DNA of 64,000 bases from UBA11524 sp965646445 (GTDB taxonomy: Bacteria; Bacillota; Clostridia; Christensenellales; Aristaeellaceae), in contig CBFFZW010000012.1 in the NCBI GenBank assembly GCA_965646445.1, positions 6,160 to 70,159 on the forward strand, read 5' to 3'. Positions 40,436-48,784 of this stretch are shown here, piece after piece. Made by a program: the position numbers and the translations under genes. Position 1 is the stretch's first letter. Each line of letters starts with the position of its first letter. The notes under the pieces were generated by a model. It was not told where the DNA came from and did not search any database. It was given only the letters and a program-made list of their open reading frames with translations.

Positions 40436-41608
40436 ATGAAAATCATCAAGCGCATCATCATCATGGTCTGCTGCCTTACCATCATGGCCGCACAGGCATT
40501 GGCCGATCAGGATATCTATCTGACGCCGGAGGAAGGAATGCCGGATCGGGAAGAGATCATCAGCATTGTCAAGACCTTCTTCGCGCAGAAATGTGGCATG
40601 GTCGAAGCGGATTTTGATGATATTGCTTTTGAATCCGTCTACTATGGTTATTTGGGTTATGGCATTGTCGATGATGCTGGTCATACACCCGTTTGGCTTG
40701 TCGGTTTTTCCATGCCGTGTCCCTATCAGCTTCATACCGCTTATTTAAGCAAGCAAGGGGAAGTCCTCTATTGGGCCAGCCATGGTACAGAGCATTGGAT
40801 CGATGAGCCGGATATCCTGGAAACGGCGATTCCCGCTGAGCCGCTGGATACCGATGCCACTGCTGAAACGATCATCAGCTATATTGATGGCATGTTGCGC
40901 GAAACGGAGGAATTTGCGTCAGAGGAACTCGCTACATTTCGCTATGAGCCACACTTTATTTATGAAAAACATCTTGATCATGGACACACGCCATTCTGGG
41001 TCGTGGACGTATTGGAGCAGGGAGAACTGCGCTACCGGGCGCTGTACGACTATGATGGCACGTACCGCTCCATTGTAAAACCAGGACAAGATTTCCATAC
41101 ATACCTGTCGCACGTTCCGCTGTTCAATGACGTTTATCCGCTAATTGGAGAAGAATGGCATCGCTTCCCTTATCTTTCCGTTGAGAAGAAATATCAGGAA
41201 GCTGAAAGGCTGCGTCCCCTGATGGAAGCCTGGATCGAGAAATATCCCCATTACCTCAATGACCCTCATACAGAATACGATATAACCATCCGCAACCACT
41301 ATGCCCTGCCTGATGCGCAAGCCATTTCCCAGGAGGAAGCAATTTCCATCGCAAAAAGTTATGGAGAAGCACGTGGACTGACGCACATGGATAAGCGCGA
41401 AACCATCGTTTGCTATCTCAAGGATGAAGATGGACAACCTTTCTGGAGGATTGCGGTCAGTTGGGTTCTGGGACTTGATATCGAGCTCCATCGAAAAGAC
41501 AGCAGCTTGGATACGAGGTATGTTGTGAAAATCGACGCGTATACAGGCGATGTCCTGGACGTGATGGAGATTGACTTTGATACGCCAGGCTATGCGTGGC
41601 GTTATTGA
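40436..41608 (+). CDS. Secreted PepSY-like repeat protein
   Basis: A 390-residue protein with TGGAGGTGG before its ATG and a signal peptide (MKIIKRIIIMVCCLTIMAAQALA). Three copies of a PepSY-like half-barrel motif can be seen: DREEIISIVKTFFAQKCGM with PVWLVGF, DATAETIISYIDGMLRETEEF with PFWVVDV, and SQEEAISIAKSYGEARGL with PFWRIAV, the last ending VVKIDAYTGDVLDV. PepSY domains often inhibit or chaperone peptidases. Base composition is lower in GC than that of its neighbours, which hints at later arrival. I know no specific function. Confidence 0.7.
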   Translation: MKIIKRIIIMVCCLTIMAAQALADQDIYLTPEEGMPDREEIISIVKTFFAQKCGMVEADFDDIAFESVYYGYLGYGIVDDAGHTPVWLVGFSMPCPYQLHTAYLSKQGEVLYWASHGTEHWIDEPDILETAIPAEPLDTDATAETIISYIDGMLRETEEFASEELATFRYEPHFIYEKHLDHGHTPFWVVDVLEQGELRYRALYDYDGTYRSIVKPGQDFHTYLSHVPLFNDVYPLIGEEWHRFPYLSVEKKYQEAERLRPLMEAWIEKYPHYLNDPHTEYDITIRNHYALPDAQAISQEEAISIAKSYGEARGLTHMDKRETIVCYLKDEDGQPFWRIAVSWVLGLDIELHRKDSSLDTRYVVKIDAYTGDVLDVMEIDFDTPGYAWRY

Positions 41609-41641
41609 AGCCTCCACGGGCCGCCCCATATATACAGCAAT

Positions 41642-41670
41642 CCCCTCTCCCTTGTTCCGGGAGAGGGGAT
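41642..41670. terminator. Terminator between convergent genes
   Basis: AATCCCCTCTCCC pairs with GGGAGAGGGGATT. It lies between the convergent PepSY-like and TIM-barrel genes and can serve both strands, although T runs are weak. Confidence 0.6.
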
Positions 41671-41686
41671 TCGTTATTCTTGTATC

Positions 41687-42574
41687 TCACACCAGGCTCA
41701 GCAGATAGCGGCCCACCTTGACGCTCAGGGCCGCGATGTCGTCCAGCACCTCGTCGGGCATGCGGGAGGTGGCGCAGTGAATCTCGTAGGTGAAGTCGCC
41801 CTGGTAGCCGATTTCCGTGAGCACCGGGACGATGGCGCGCCAGTCGATATTGCCCAGGAAGGGCATGATATGGTCGTCCAGCACGCCGGAATTATCCGCC
41901 ACATGGGTGGCCTTCAGCCAATGGCCCATCATCCGCAGGGCCTCCCGCTGGTCGATGCCCATCACGTTGGCGTGGCCGAAGTCCCAGCAGATGCCCACGT
42001 TGCCCACCTGGAAGGACTCCACCAATTCGCACAGCTCCACCGCCGTGGTGCCGTAGACACGGCCGGGGCGCTTGTGGCTGGACGCCCGGAAGCCGTCAGC
42101 CATGTTCTCGATGGCGATGCCGCAGCCGCAGCGGTCGGCCCACTCCAGGTAGGGCATGAAGTAATCGTAGTTCCGCCGCTTGGATTCGCGGAAGTCCACC
42201 GCGTCGTCCGGGTAGGTGCCCGGGTGCATCACCACCCAGGGCGTATGGGTCATGCCTGTAGCCTCGATGGCCCGGCGGATCATCGGCTCCCATACGGCGG
42301 CCTTGTCGTTTTCAGGAATCAGCGCGTTGTAAAACGGCGCGTGGGACTGGCTGATGGGCAGCGCCAGCCGGTCGGAAAGCTCGGCAATCTGGCCGATCCA
42401 AGCCCGCCAGTCATCATCCGCCAGGCGGAAAAAGGCCTTGCCCGCGTCGGAAATATTCAGATCCACCGCGTCAAACCCGGCCTTTTTCAGGCGCTCCATG
42501 GATTCCAGAATGGGAATGTAGGATACCCAGTCGGGCCGAAACGCGATCAGATTCGTTGAAGTGGAAAGCCGCAT
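41687..42574 (-). CDS. Sugar phosphate isomerase/epimerase-like TIM-barrel protein
   Basis: A 295-residue protein of the xylose-isomerase-like TIM-barrel superfamily (AP_endonuc_2). Metal-binding segments are visible: WVVMHPGTYPD, GIAIENMAD (Glu), VGICWDFGHANVMG, LKATHVADNSGVLDDH and GDFTYEIHC. Members isomerise or epimerise keto-sugars, inositols or hydroxypyruvate. It is three bases downstream of an ADP-ribosylglycohydrolase-fold gene and belongs to the operon of the third sugar importer, so it probably handles the sugar set free there. Confidence 0.88.
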   Translation of the reverse strand: MRLSTSTNLIAFRPDWVSYIPILESMERLKKAGFDAVDLNISDAGKAFFRLADDDWRAWIGQIAELSDRLALPISQSHAPFYNALIPENDKAAVWEPMIRRAIEATGMTHTPWVVMHPGTYPDDAVDFRESKRRNYDYFMPYLEWADRCGCGIAIENMADGFRASSHKRPGRVYGTTAVELCELVESFQVGNVGICWDFGHANVMGIDQREALRMMGHWLKATHVADNSGVLDDHIMPFLGNIDWRAIVPVLTEIGYQGDFTYEIHCATSRMPDEVLDDIAALSVKVGRYLLSLV

Positions 42575-42577
42575 GGG

Positions 42578-43576
42578 TCACGCCTCCTTCATGGCCGCCT
42601 GTCCGGCGAGCACCTTGTCCGCCAGAGCGGCAAAATCCAGGTGATTGGCCCCGGCAACCAGCTCCACCGTCTCCCGGGGCAGGTTGTGTCCGCCGGCATA
42701 GAGGGTGCACAGCCCCGCCGCCAGGCAGGCGATGGTGTCCGTATCGCCGCCCAGCTCCGTGGCCATGCGCACCGCCCGGGCCACGTCCCGCCCGCAGTAC
42801 ATGAACAGCGCGAAGACGCAGGCGCATACGTCGCAGGAGGCCAGCGTCGCGCCGATGACCTCATACAGGAAGGTTTGCAGCTCCGCCTCGTCCTTCCATT
42901 GGCTCGTCAGCCGCCACAGGTAGCGAATCCGCGCCGAGCAGGAGGGCGCCACGCCGGCCACGCGCTTGTGGGAGCCGTACTGCTTGCCGATCTCCGCCCC
43001 CTGGCAGGCCCGAACCAGAATCCGCTCCATGGGCAGGCCCTCGGCGGCGGCCTGCAGGGCGCAGGCATAGCACATGGCGGCCTCCAGGGCGACGCTGGTG
43101 TTGTGGGTGGGCATCAGGCAGTTGACCACATTCCGCTCCAGCGTCCGCTCGTTGCTAAACAGGAACGCCGCCGGACTGCGCATCATGCCGCCGCAGGTGG
43201 TGCCGTTGAGCCCCGCCGACGCCACGTCCTCCCCCCGCTCGATGGCCTGAAGCGCCCGCAGGCTGTTGGGGCCGATGTATTTCTGCGCCGCGTCGGTCTC
43301 CTGCACCCAGCGCAGCAGGCACATGGCCGTGTCATAGGCCGTCACCCGACCGGCCTGGGCGTAGGCGTCGATCAGGTAGACGGTCTGTTCCGTATCGTCT
43401 GTGACCTGGCCATAAAACAAGTCGTCGTGGGCAATGGACTTTTCCGGCGGCAGCAGCTCGGTGATATGGTCGTAGGCGTCGCGGATTTCCTTCTGGGAGC
43501 AGTATTCCGTCACCTTGCCATAGGCGTCGCCCACGGCAAAGGCCTCCAGAAAGGCTTGAATCAATGCTTTTTCCAT
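42578..43576 (-). CDS. ADP-ribosylglycohydrolase family protein (third in window)
   Basis: The chosen ATG (AAAAGGAC upstream) gives 332 residues. Metal motifs are GQVTDDTEQTVYLIDAYA, LMPTHNTSVALEAAMCYACALQAA and TELGGDTDTIACLAAGLCTLYAG. The N-terminus AFLEAFAVGDAYGKVTEY fits the family. It is divergent from the two members in the LacI operon but shares the setting of a CUT1 importer and a sugar isomerase. It probably cleaves a riboside or similar N-glycoside. The substrate is unknown. Confidence 0.85.
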   Translation of the reverse strand: MEKALIQAFLEAFAVGDAYGKVTEYCSQKEIRDAYDHITELLPPEKSIAHDDLFYGQVTDDTEQTVYLIDAYAQAGRVTAYDTAMCLLRWVQETDAAQKYIGPNSLRALQAIERGEDVASAGLNGTTCGGMMRSPAAFLFSNERTLERNVVNCLMPTHNTSVALEAAMCYACALQAAAEGLPMERILVRACQGAEIGKQYGSHKRVAGVAPSCSARIRYLWRLTSQWKDEAELQTFLYEVIGATLASCDVCACVFALFMYCGRDVARAVRMATELGGDTDTIACLAAGLCTLYAGGHNLPRETVELVAGANHLDFAALADKVLAGQAAMKEA

Positions 43577-43660
43577 GCTGTCCGTCCTTTTGAAAGGCCG
43601 CGGGAAGCTTTGCAGACGCATCGCTTTCCGCGGCCAAGATGGCTTTTTCAAGCGCAGGGC

Positions 43661-44929
43661 TTAGTAGTTGGCTTCCTCATCGTACATGGCGGCAGCTTCC
43701 TGCATGGCCGTCAGGGGATCGTAATTCAGGTCGGAAGTCACCTTTTCCCGGGCGGAAGCCAGGGCCGTCGCCAGGGCGGCGTAGTCGTCGATGTTGGTGT
43801 AAGCGTAGGCGTAGGACAGCTGGTTGAAGGCGATGGCGTAGGAGGGCATGGCCTCGATGGCGGCCTTCACCTCAGCGGTCTCGGCGGCGGACTTGCGGAT
43901 GGGCATGTAGCCGCTGTTGACGGCGAACTTCGCGTTGGCCTCGCTGCTGGTCACGAACTTGACGAAGGTCCAGGCAGCCTCGGCGCGGGCCTCGTCCTCC
44001 GCGGGGAAGATGGAGATGGTGTTGCCGCCCATGGCCACAGCCTGCACGTCGAAGACGGGCATCTCGATGGCGGCCAGGTTGTCGCCCATGGTCTCGCTCC
44101 ACTCGATGATCTTGGTGGAGGAGCCGGCGAAGAACACCGCGTTGCCGGCGGCAAAGTTGTTGGTGCCGTTGCCGTTGGCGACCATGCTCATGACGCCCTC
44201 GCGCACCATGGACTGCCACCAGGCAGCCACCTTGGCGCATTCCTCAACGCCCCAGGCGGCGGTCTTCTGGGCATAGTCGTCGGTGTGGGCGATGACGGGG
44301 TTGCCGCACTGGAGCAGCTGGCTCTTGGTCAGCCAATCCTCGTCGGACACCACGAAGGGCATGAAGTCGGCCTTGTCCTTGTAGAACTCCTTCAGCGTCA
44401 CGCAGACGTTGAGGAACTCGTCCCAGGTCTTGGGCGGATTGGCCACCAGGTCAAGACCGGCGGCCTCGGCCAGCTCACGGTTGTAGAACATGGTGTTGGT
44501 GGAGATGCCGTAGGGGATCTGGCAGATGGCGCCGTTGTAGCGGCCATACTCCCACAGGCCCTCATACACATCGTCGAAGTTGAACTCGGCGTCATTCACA
44601 GCCTTTTCGCCCGCGAAGAAGTTGCCGTAGGCGCCGGTGTAGGTTACCTGGCCGCCGATGAGCACATCGGGGGTGCTGTTGCTGGCCAGGGCGCCGGTGA
44701 TCTTGGTGGCGGTATCGTTGTAGCCGCCGGAGTAGGAGGTGGTGATCTTGATGCCGGTGTTCTGGGCGTTGAAGTCCTCGACAATGGAGAGGAAGGCCTC
44801 GCCGCTGGTGCCGCTCAGGGCATACCAGACATCCAGTTCGATGGCTTCCTCAGCGGCAGCGCCCGCGCAAAGGGACCACAGCATCACCAAAGACAGCGCC
44901 AGGGAGACGATTTTGGTCAGCTTGTTCAC
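43661..44929 (-). CDS. Sugar ABC transporter solute-binding protein (UgpB/MalE type)
   Basis: The GTG start (CCGGAGG upstream) gives 422 residues with a signal peptide (LTKIVSLALSLVMLWSLCAGAAA). The only Cys near the cleavage site is in SLCAGA, which may be a weak lipobox. The fold is SBP_bac_1: LDVWYALSGTSGEAFLSIVEDFNAQNTGIKITTSYSGGYND, TPDVLIGG, GAICQIPYGISTNTMFYNRELAEAAGLD and GGNTISIFP. The best match in type is the glycerol-3-phosphate/oligosaccharide group. It feeds the two permeases encoded upstream. Confidence 0.9.
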   Translation of the reverse strand: MNKLTKIVSLALSLVMLWSLCAGAAAEEAIELDVWYALSGTSGEAFLSIVEDFNAQNTGIKITTSYSGGYNDTATKITGALASNSTPDVLIGGQVTYTGAYGNFFAGEKAVNDAEFNFDDVYEGLWEYGRYNGAICQIPYGISTNTMFYNRELAEAAGLDLVANPPKTWDEFLNVCVTLKEFYKDKADFMPFVVSDEDWLTKSQLLQCGNPVIAHTDDYAQKTAAWGVEECAKVAAWWQSMVREGVMSMVANGNGTNNFAAGNAVFFAGSSTKIIEWSETMGDNLAAIEMPVFDVQAVAMGGNTISIFPAEDEARAEAAWTFVKFVTSSEANAKFAVNSGYMPIRKSAAETAEVKAAIEAMPSYAIAFNQLSYAYAYTNIDDYAALATALASAREKVTSDLNYDPLTAMQEAAAMYDEEANY

Positions 44930-44994
44930 TAGATTTTTCCTCCGGTTGGTATATTTTACAGCATGGATGCTGCTGTAATCACGGTATGGCGCGC

Positions 44995-45828
44995 TCAGCC
45001 CTTCAGCCCGGTCATGGTCATGGAGCGGACGAAACTCTTTTCGCACAGGATATAAACGATCAGCAGGGGCAAAATGCTCATCAGCGCCGCCGCCATCATC
45101 ACCTGATAGGCAGAACTTGCCTCGGAGATCAGGTACTTCAGGCCCACCGCCAGGGTGCGCATCTCGGTCTTGTTGGTCACCAGCAGAGGCCAGAGGTAGC
45201 TGCGCCAATGGCTCAGGAAGGCAAAGAGCACCGCCGCGCTGATGGCCGTGGTGGAATTGACGATGACCACATGCCACAAGATACCAAAGTACCCGCAGCC
45301 GTCGATCTTCGCCGCGTCCATCAGATCATTGGGGATGGAGGTGAAGAAGGAAATCAGCATCACGGTGGTGAACACGCCCAGCACCTGGGGCAGCACGATG
45401 CCCGCGTAGGTGTCCGTCAGCCCCGTCTGGCTGATCATCTGGTACAGCGGCACCACCAGCACGGACATGGGGACGAACATGGCGCTCTGAATCAGCATGT
45501 AAATCGACCGCTTGAAGGGAAAATGCAGCTTGGCAAAGGCATAGGCCGCGCCGATGGACATGCCGATCTGCAGCGCCGTCTGCAAAACGGAGGTCAGGAT
45601 GGTGTTGAAATAGTACCGGCCGAAGGGCACCATGGCGAACACGGCGCGGAAGTTATCCCAGTTGAAGGCGGAGGGAAACCACTTGATGGGATAGGTATAC
45701 ACGTCCGCGTTGGTCTTGAAAGCGGACAGCACCATCCAGATGAAGGGGAAGATCATCACCAGGGAGATCAGGAGCAGAAGGAAAAACACCGGCATGTTGT
45801 AGCGGCGGAACGCGCTCTTCTTAGCCAT
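44995..45828 (-). CDS. Sugar ABC transporter permease, UgpE/MalG type
   Basis: A 277-residue membrane protein with AAAGGAG before its ATG. About six membrane segments begin with MPVFFLLLLISLVMIFPFIWMVLSAF. The EAA loop is NDLMDAAKIDGCGYFGILWHVVIVNSTTAISAAVL and the end is FVRSMTMTGLKG, as in UgpE/MalG proteins. It overlaps the partner permease gene by eight bases. The pair needs an ATPase from elsewhere in the genome. Confidence 0.92.
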   Translation of the reverse strand: MAKKSAFRRYNMPVFFLLLLISLVMIFPFIWMVLSAFKTNADVYTYPIKWFPSAFNWDNFRAVFAMVPFGRYYFNTILTSVLQTALQIGMSIGAAYAFAKLHFPFKRSIYMLIQSAMFVPMSVLVVPLYQMISQTGLTDTYAGIVLPQVLGVFTTVMLISFFTSIPNDLMDAAKIDGCGYFGILWHVVIVNSTTAISAAVLFAFLSHWRSYLWPLLVTNKTEMRTLAVGLKYLISEASSAYQVMMAAALMSILPLLIVYILCEKSFVRSMTMTGLKG

Positions 45829-46729
45829 CCTGGCGCTCCTTTCGATCCTGCATCAGCTTCTGCAGCAGGGTCAGCACAAAGATGACGGCGAACAGCAGCA
45901 CAGAGGCCGCGGCGCCCCGGCCCATTTTGGCGTTGCCAAAGGCCTGACTGTAAATGTAGTTGACCATCAGCACGGTGCTGTTGTTGGGGCCGCCGCCGGT
46001 CATGATGTCCACCTCGGTGAAGGCCTGGAAGCAGCCGATGAGCCCCATCATCACCACAAAGCTGACGATGGGCCGCAAAAGGGGCAGCTTGACGTGGCTG
46101 AAGATCTGCCGTTCGTTGGCGCCGTCGATGCGCGCGGCCTCCACCACCGTGTCCGATATGCCCTGCAAGCCGGAAATGAAGATGATGATGTCATAGCCGA
46201 TGCCGCGCCACACCGCGAAGGCGACGATGCTGGCCAGCGCGGAATCCTGGGCGTAAATGTAATTGCTGGTGGGCAGGCCCAGAAAGCGCAGCACCTGGTT
46301 CAGCGGCCCCAGGGAGGGATCGTACAGCCACATCCAAATGATGCTGGAGGCCACCACCGGCACGATCACCGGCGCGAAGTAGCTCACCCGCAGGTACTTG
46401 CGGCAGGGAATCTTGCAGTCCAGCAGCACCGCCAGCACCAGCGAGATCATTACCTCCAGCGCCAGCTTGCCCACCGTGAAGGCGCAGGTGTTCATAAACG
46501 CCTTGCGGAACATCTCGTTCTTCAGCAGGTAGGTGTAATTTTTGATGCCCAGCCAGGTGGACTGGTTGGTGATGGTGTTGGTGGAGGTGAAGCTGAGGGC
46601 GAACACCCGAATCACCGGGTACAGGAACAAAAAGGCAAGCGCGATCAGCGTCGGCAGCAGCAGGATGGCCGCCGTCGTTGTCTGGGCTGTCTCATAGGTC
46701 TCTCTGCCAAGGCGGTAGCGGTACTTCAA
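45821..46729 (-). CDS. Sugar ABC transporter permease, UgpA/MalF type
   Basis: A 302-residue membrane protein that starts at TTG with GGAGGGAAC upstream. The sequence has about six membrane segments (AAILLLPTLIALAFLFLYPVIRVFALSFT first). It has a UgpA-type periplasmic part (YTYLLKNEMFRKAFMNTCAFTVG) and the EAA loop VVEAARIDGANERQIFSHVKLPLLRPIVSFV. It is the first gene of the third importer operon, divergent from the AraC-type regulator gene. Confidence 0.92.
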   Translation of the reverse strand: MKYRYRLGRETYETAQTTTAAILLLPTLIALAFLFLYPVIRVFALSFTSTNTITNQSTWLGIKNYTYLLKNEMFRKAFMNTCAFTVGKLALEVMISLVLAVLLDCKIPCRKYLRVSYFAPVIVPVVASSIIWMWLYDPSLGPLNQVLRFLGLPTSNYIYAQDSALASIVAFAVWRGIGYDIIIFISGLQGISDTVVEAARIDGANERQIFSHVKLPLLRPIVSFVVMMGLIGCFQAFTEVDIMTGGGPNNSTVLMVNYIYSQAFGNAKMGRGAAASVLLFAVIFVLTLLQKLMQDRKERQDG

Positions 46730-46827
46730 AGCGTTCCCTCCTGCCCTTCCCCACTGTACAATAAATCGACTTTATGTTATTATAATTGACGCAATCAGCC
46801 TTTTCTATGCAGAAAGGGGAAAATACT

Positions 46828-47709
46828 GTGCAGATATGTTCATCTTGGAAAACCGCCGTCCGGGCCATGCCCATCGCCCTTGATCCTGCCTTTCCCATCC
46901 ACGCGCCCTATGTGGACAGGCTCCACTATTCCCGCCCTCACCCGGCTGACGCCATGCACTACCACGCCTCCTGCGAGGTGGGCATCTGCCTCCAGGGCAG
47001 CGGCATTTTCTACATCGGCAACCGCGTCTACCGCTACGCGGCGGGGGATGTGTCCATTATCGCGCCCGGGGTGGTGCACATTGCCCAGAGCGACCCCGTC
47101 AGCATCAGCGGGTGGAAGTTCCTGGACATCGACATGCCCCGGCTGCTGGCGCCCCTGGGCACAGATTACCAGGCCATTGACGCCCCGACCTTCTGCGGCA
47201 TCCTCCACCCGGAGGACATCCCTGCCCTGGCCCCGCTGGTGCTGCTGATTCTGGACGAGTTGCGCAGCCCCTCCGCCTTTTCCCGGGAGCTGATCCGCCT
47301 GAAGGTGGGCGAGCTGGCCATCCTCCTCAAGCGGCGGACGGCGAACACCGCCACCATGGTGCTGCCGGATTCCCTGAGCGAGATTTCCCCCGCCGTGCTG
47401 TACATCGTCAATCATTATCAGGAGCCCATTACCCTGGCTCAGCTGGCGTCCATGTGCTCCAAGAGCGTATCCTCCTTCCGGCGCGCCTTTGAGCAGACCA
47501 TGCACAGCAGTCCCTTCGAGTACCTGTATCATGTGCGCGTGAAGGCCGCCATCAGCCTGCTCCAAACCACGGAGCTGCCCGTGACGGAAATCGCCGCCCG
47601 GGTGGGCTATCAGACCCTTTCATCCTTCAACCGTCATTTCAACCGCATCGCGGGCATGCCGCCCATGGCCTGCCGGAAAAAGGAGCGGCCCGGCGGAGCG
47701 AAGCGCTGA
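46828..47709 (+). CDS. AraC-family transcriptional regulator with cupin sensor
   Basis: The GTG start (AAAGGGGAAAA upstream) gives 293 residues. The N-terminal cupin reads MHYHASCEVGICLQGSGIFYIGNRVYRYAAGDVSIIAPGVVHIAQSD. The C-terminal AraC domain has two helix-turn-helices (ITLAQLASMCSKSVSSFRRAFEQTMHSSPFEYLYHVRVKAAISLL and PVTEIAARVGYQTLSSFNRHFNRIAGMPPMACRK). It is divergent from the third importer operon across a 98-base gap and is probably its activator. A TATAAT at 46781-46786 may belong to its promoter. Confidence 0.9.
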   Translation: MQICSSWKTAVRAMPIALDPAFPIHAPYVDRLHYSRPHPADAMHYHASCEVGICLQGSGIFYIGNRVYRYAAGDVSIIAPGVVHIAQSDPVSISGWKFLDIDMPRLLAPLGTDYQAIDAPTFCGILHPEDIPALAPLVLLILDELRSPSAFSRELIRLKVGELAILLKRRTANTATMVLPDSLSEISPAVLYIVNHYQEPITLAQLASMCSKSVSSFRRAFEQTMHSSPFEYLYHVRVKAAISLLQTTELPVTEIAARVGYQTLSSFNRHFNRIAGMPPMACRKKERPGGAKR

Positions 47710-47752
47710 AGGCGGAAAGGCATTGTTTTTTTGCCGCTTCAGCCCGCCACCC

Positions 47753-47781
47753 TTGACACCCATCCCGCAGCATGGTATATT
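47753..47781 (+). promoter_or_regulatory. Promoter of the TauE-like gene
   Basis: TTGACA (47753-47758), 17 bases, TATATT (47776-47781). The transcript would carry a leader of about 110 bases before the ATG at 47902. It contains short complementary segments (GGCGCC palindrome, CCGATTCGGCAGG with GCCGACAAGCCG), but I cannot match it to a known riboswitch. Confidence 0.7.
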
Positions 47782-47901
47782 ATTGAACACTCCACAATGG
47801 AACGATTGAAAGGACGCCTTGACGGCGCCTTCATCGCCCGATTCGGCAGGTTTTCCGGGCAATGCCGACAAGCCGCCGGAACAAATAAGGAGGAACAACA
47901 C

Positions 47902-48669
47902 ATGCTGACCATCCTTGTCTGTGTGATCGCCGGACTGGGCGCGGGCCTGGGAACCGGCTTTGCCGGCATGAGCGCCGCCGCCGTCATCAGCCCGATGCTG
48001 ATTACCTTCCTGAACATGGAGCCCTACCTGGCCGTGGGCGTCGCCCTGGCCAGCGACGTGCTTGCCAGCGCTGTCTCCGCCTATACCTACGGCAAAAACA
48101 AGAACCTCGACATCCGCAACGGCCTTTTGATGATGCTGTCCGTCCTCTGCTTCACGCTGGTGGGCAGCTATGTGGCCAGCGTTGTGCCCGGGACGACCAT
48201 GGGCGGCTTTTCCACCTTCATGACCCTGCTGCTGGGCGTAAAGTTCATCGTGAAGCCGGTCATGGCCCCCAAGGCCCGGTTCCAAAACGCCACCGCGCGG
48301 CAGAAGGCCCTCCGTTCGGTGCTGTGCGGCATGCTGGTGGGGTTCATCTGCGGCTTCATCGGCGCGGGCGGCGGCATGATGATGCTTCTGGTGCTGACCT
48401 CCGTGCTGGGCTATGAGCTGAAAACCGCCGTGGGCACCAGCGTGTTCATCATGGCGGCCACGGCCCTCACCGGCGCCGCGAGCCACTTCTCCATCGGCGG
48501 CATGCCGGATATGACCGTTCTGCTGACCTGCGTCATCAGCACGCTGATCTTCGCGCAGCTGGCGGCGACGCTGGCCAACAAAGCCTCCGCCAAGACGCTG
48601 AACCGGGCCACCGGCGTGGTGCTGGTGGTGCTGGGCGCGGTGATCCTCGCCGTCAACGCGTTTGCCTGA
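47902..48669 (+). CDS. TauE/SafE-family membrane transporter
   Basis: The ATG with AAGGAGGAAC upstream gives 255 residues, nearly all in about eight hydrophobic segments. The two TauE/SafE signature repeats are visible: GLGTGFAGMSAAAVISPMLITFLNMEPYLAVGVALASDVLASAVSA and CGFIGAGGGMMMLLVLTSVLGYELKTAVGTSVFIMAATALTGAASHF. Members export or import sulfonates, sulfite or other small organic anions. The gene has its own promoter and a long leader and is probably a single-gene unit. Confidence 0.9.
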   Translation: MLTILVCVIAGLGAGLGTGFAGMSAAAVISPMLITFLNMEPYLAVGVALASDVLASAVSAYTYGKNKNLDIRNGLLMMLSVLCFTLVGSYVASVVPGTTMGGFSTFMTLLLGVKFIVKPVMAPKARFQNATARQKALRSVLCGMLVGFICGFIGAGGGMMMLLVLTSVLGYELKTAVGTSVFIMAATALTGAASHFSIGGMPDMTVLLTCVISTLIFAQLAATLANKASAKTLNRATGVVLVVLGAVILAVNAFA

Positions 48670-48731
48670 CAGTTTGCCGACAGCAAGTCAGGTGTGCCGT
48701 ATCCGTTCTTACGAAAGGTTTTGCATATCAC

Positions 48732-48774
48732 AAAGGCGCAGCCCCCCGTCATCGGCAGGGACTGCGCCTTTTTG
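48732..48774. terminator. Bidirectional terminator between TauE-like and aconitase genes
   Basis: AAAGGCGCAGCCCCC pairs imperfectly with GGGACTGCGCCTTTTT. T runs occur on both sides, serving the two convergent genes. Confidence 0.8.
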
Positions 48775-48784
48775 TTGCCTGATC

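Noticed and set aside
42641..44932. Plus-strand open frame of about 760 codons
   Set aside because: Antisense of the third importer's binding-protein and ADP-ribosylglycohydrolase-fold genes.
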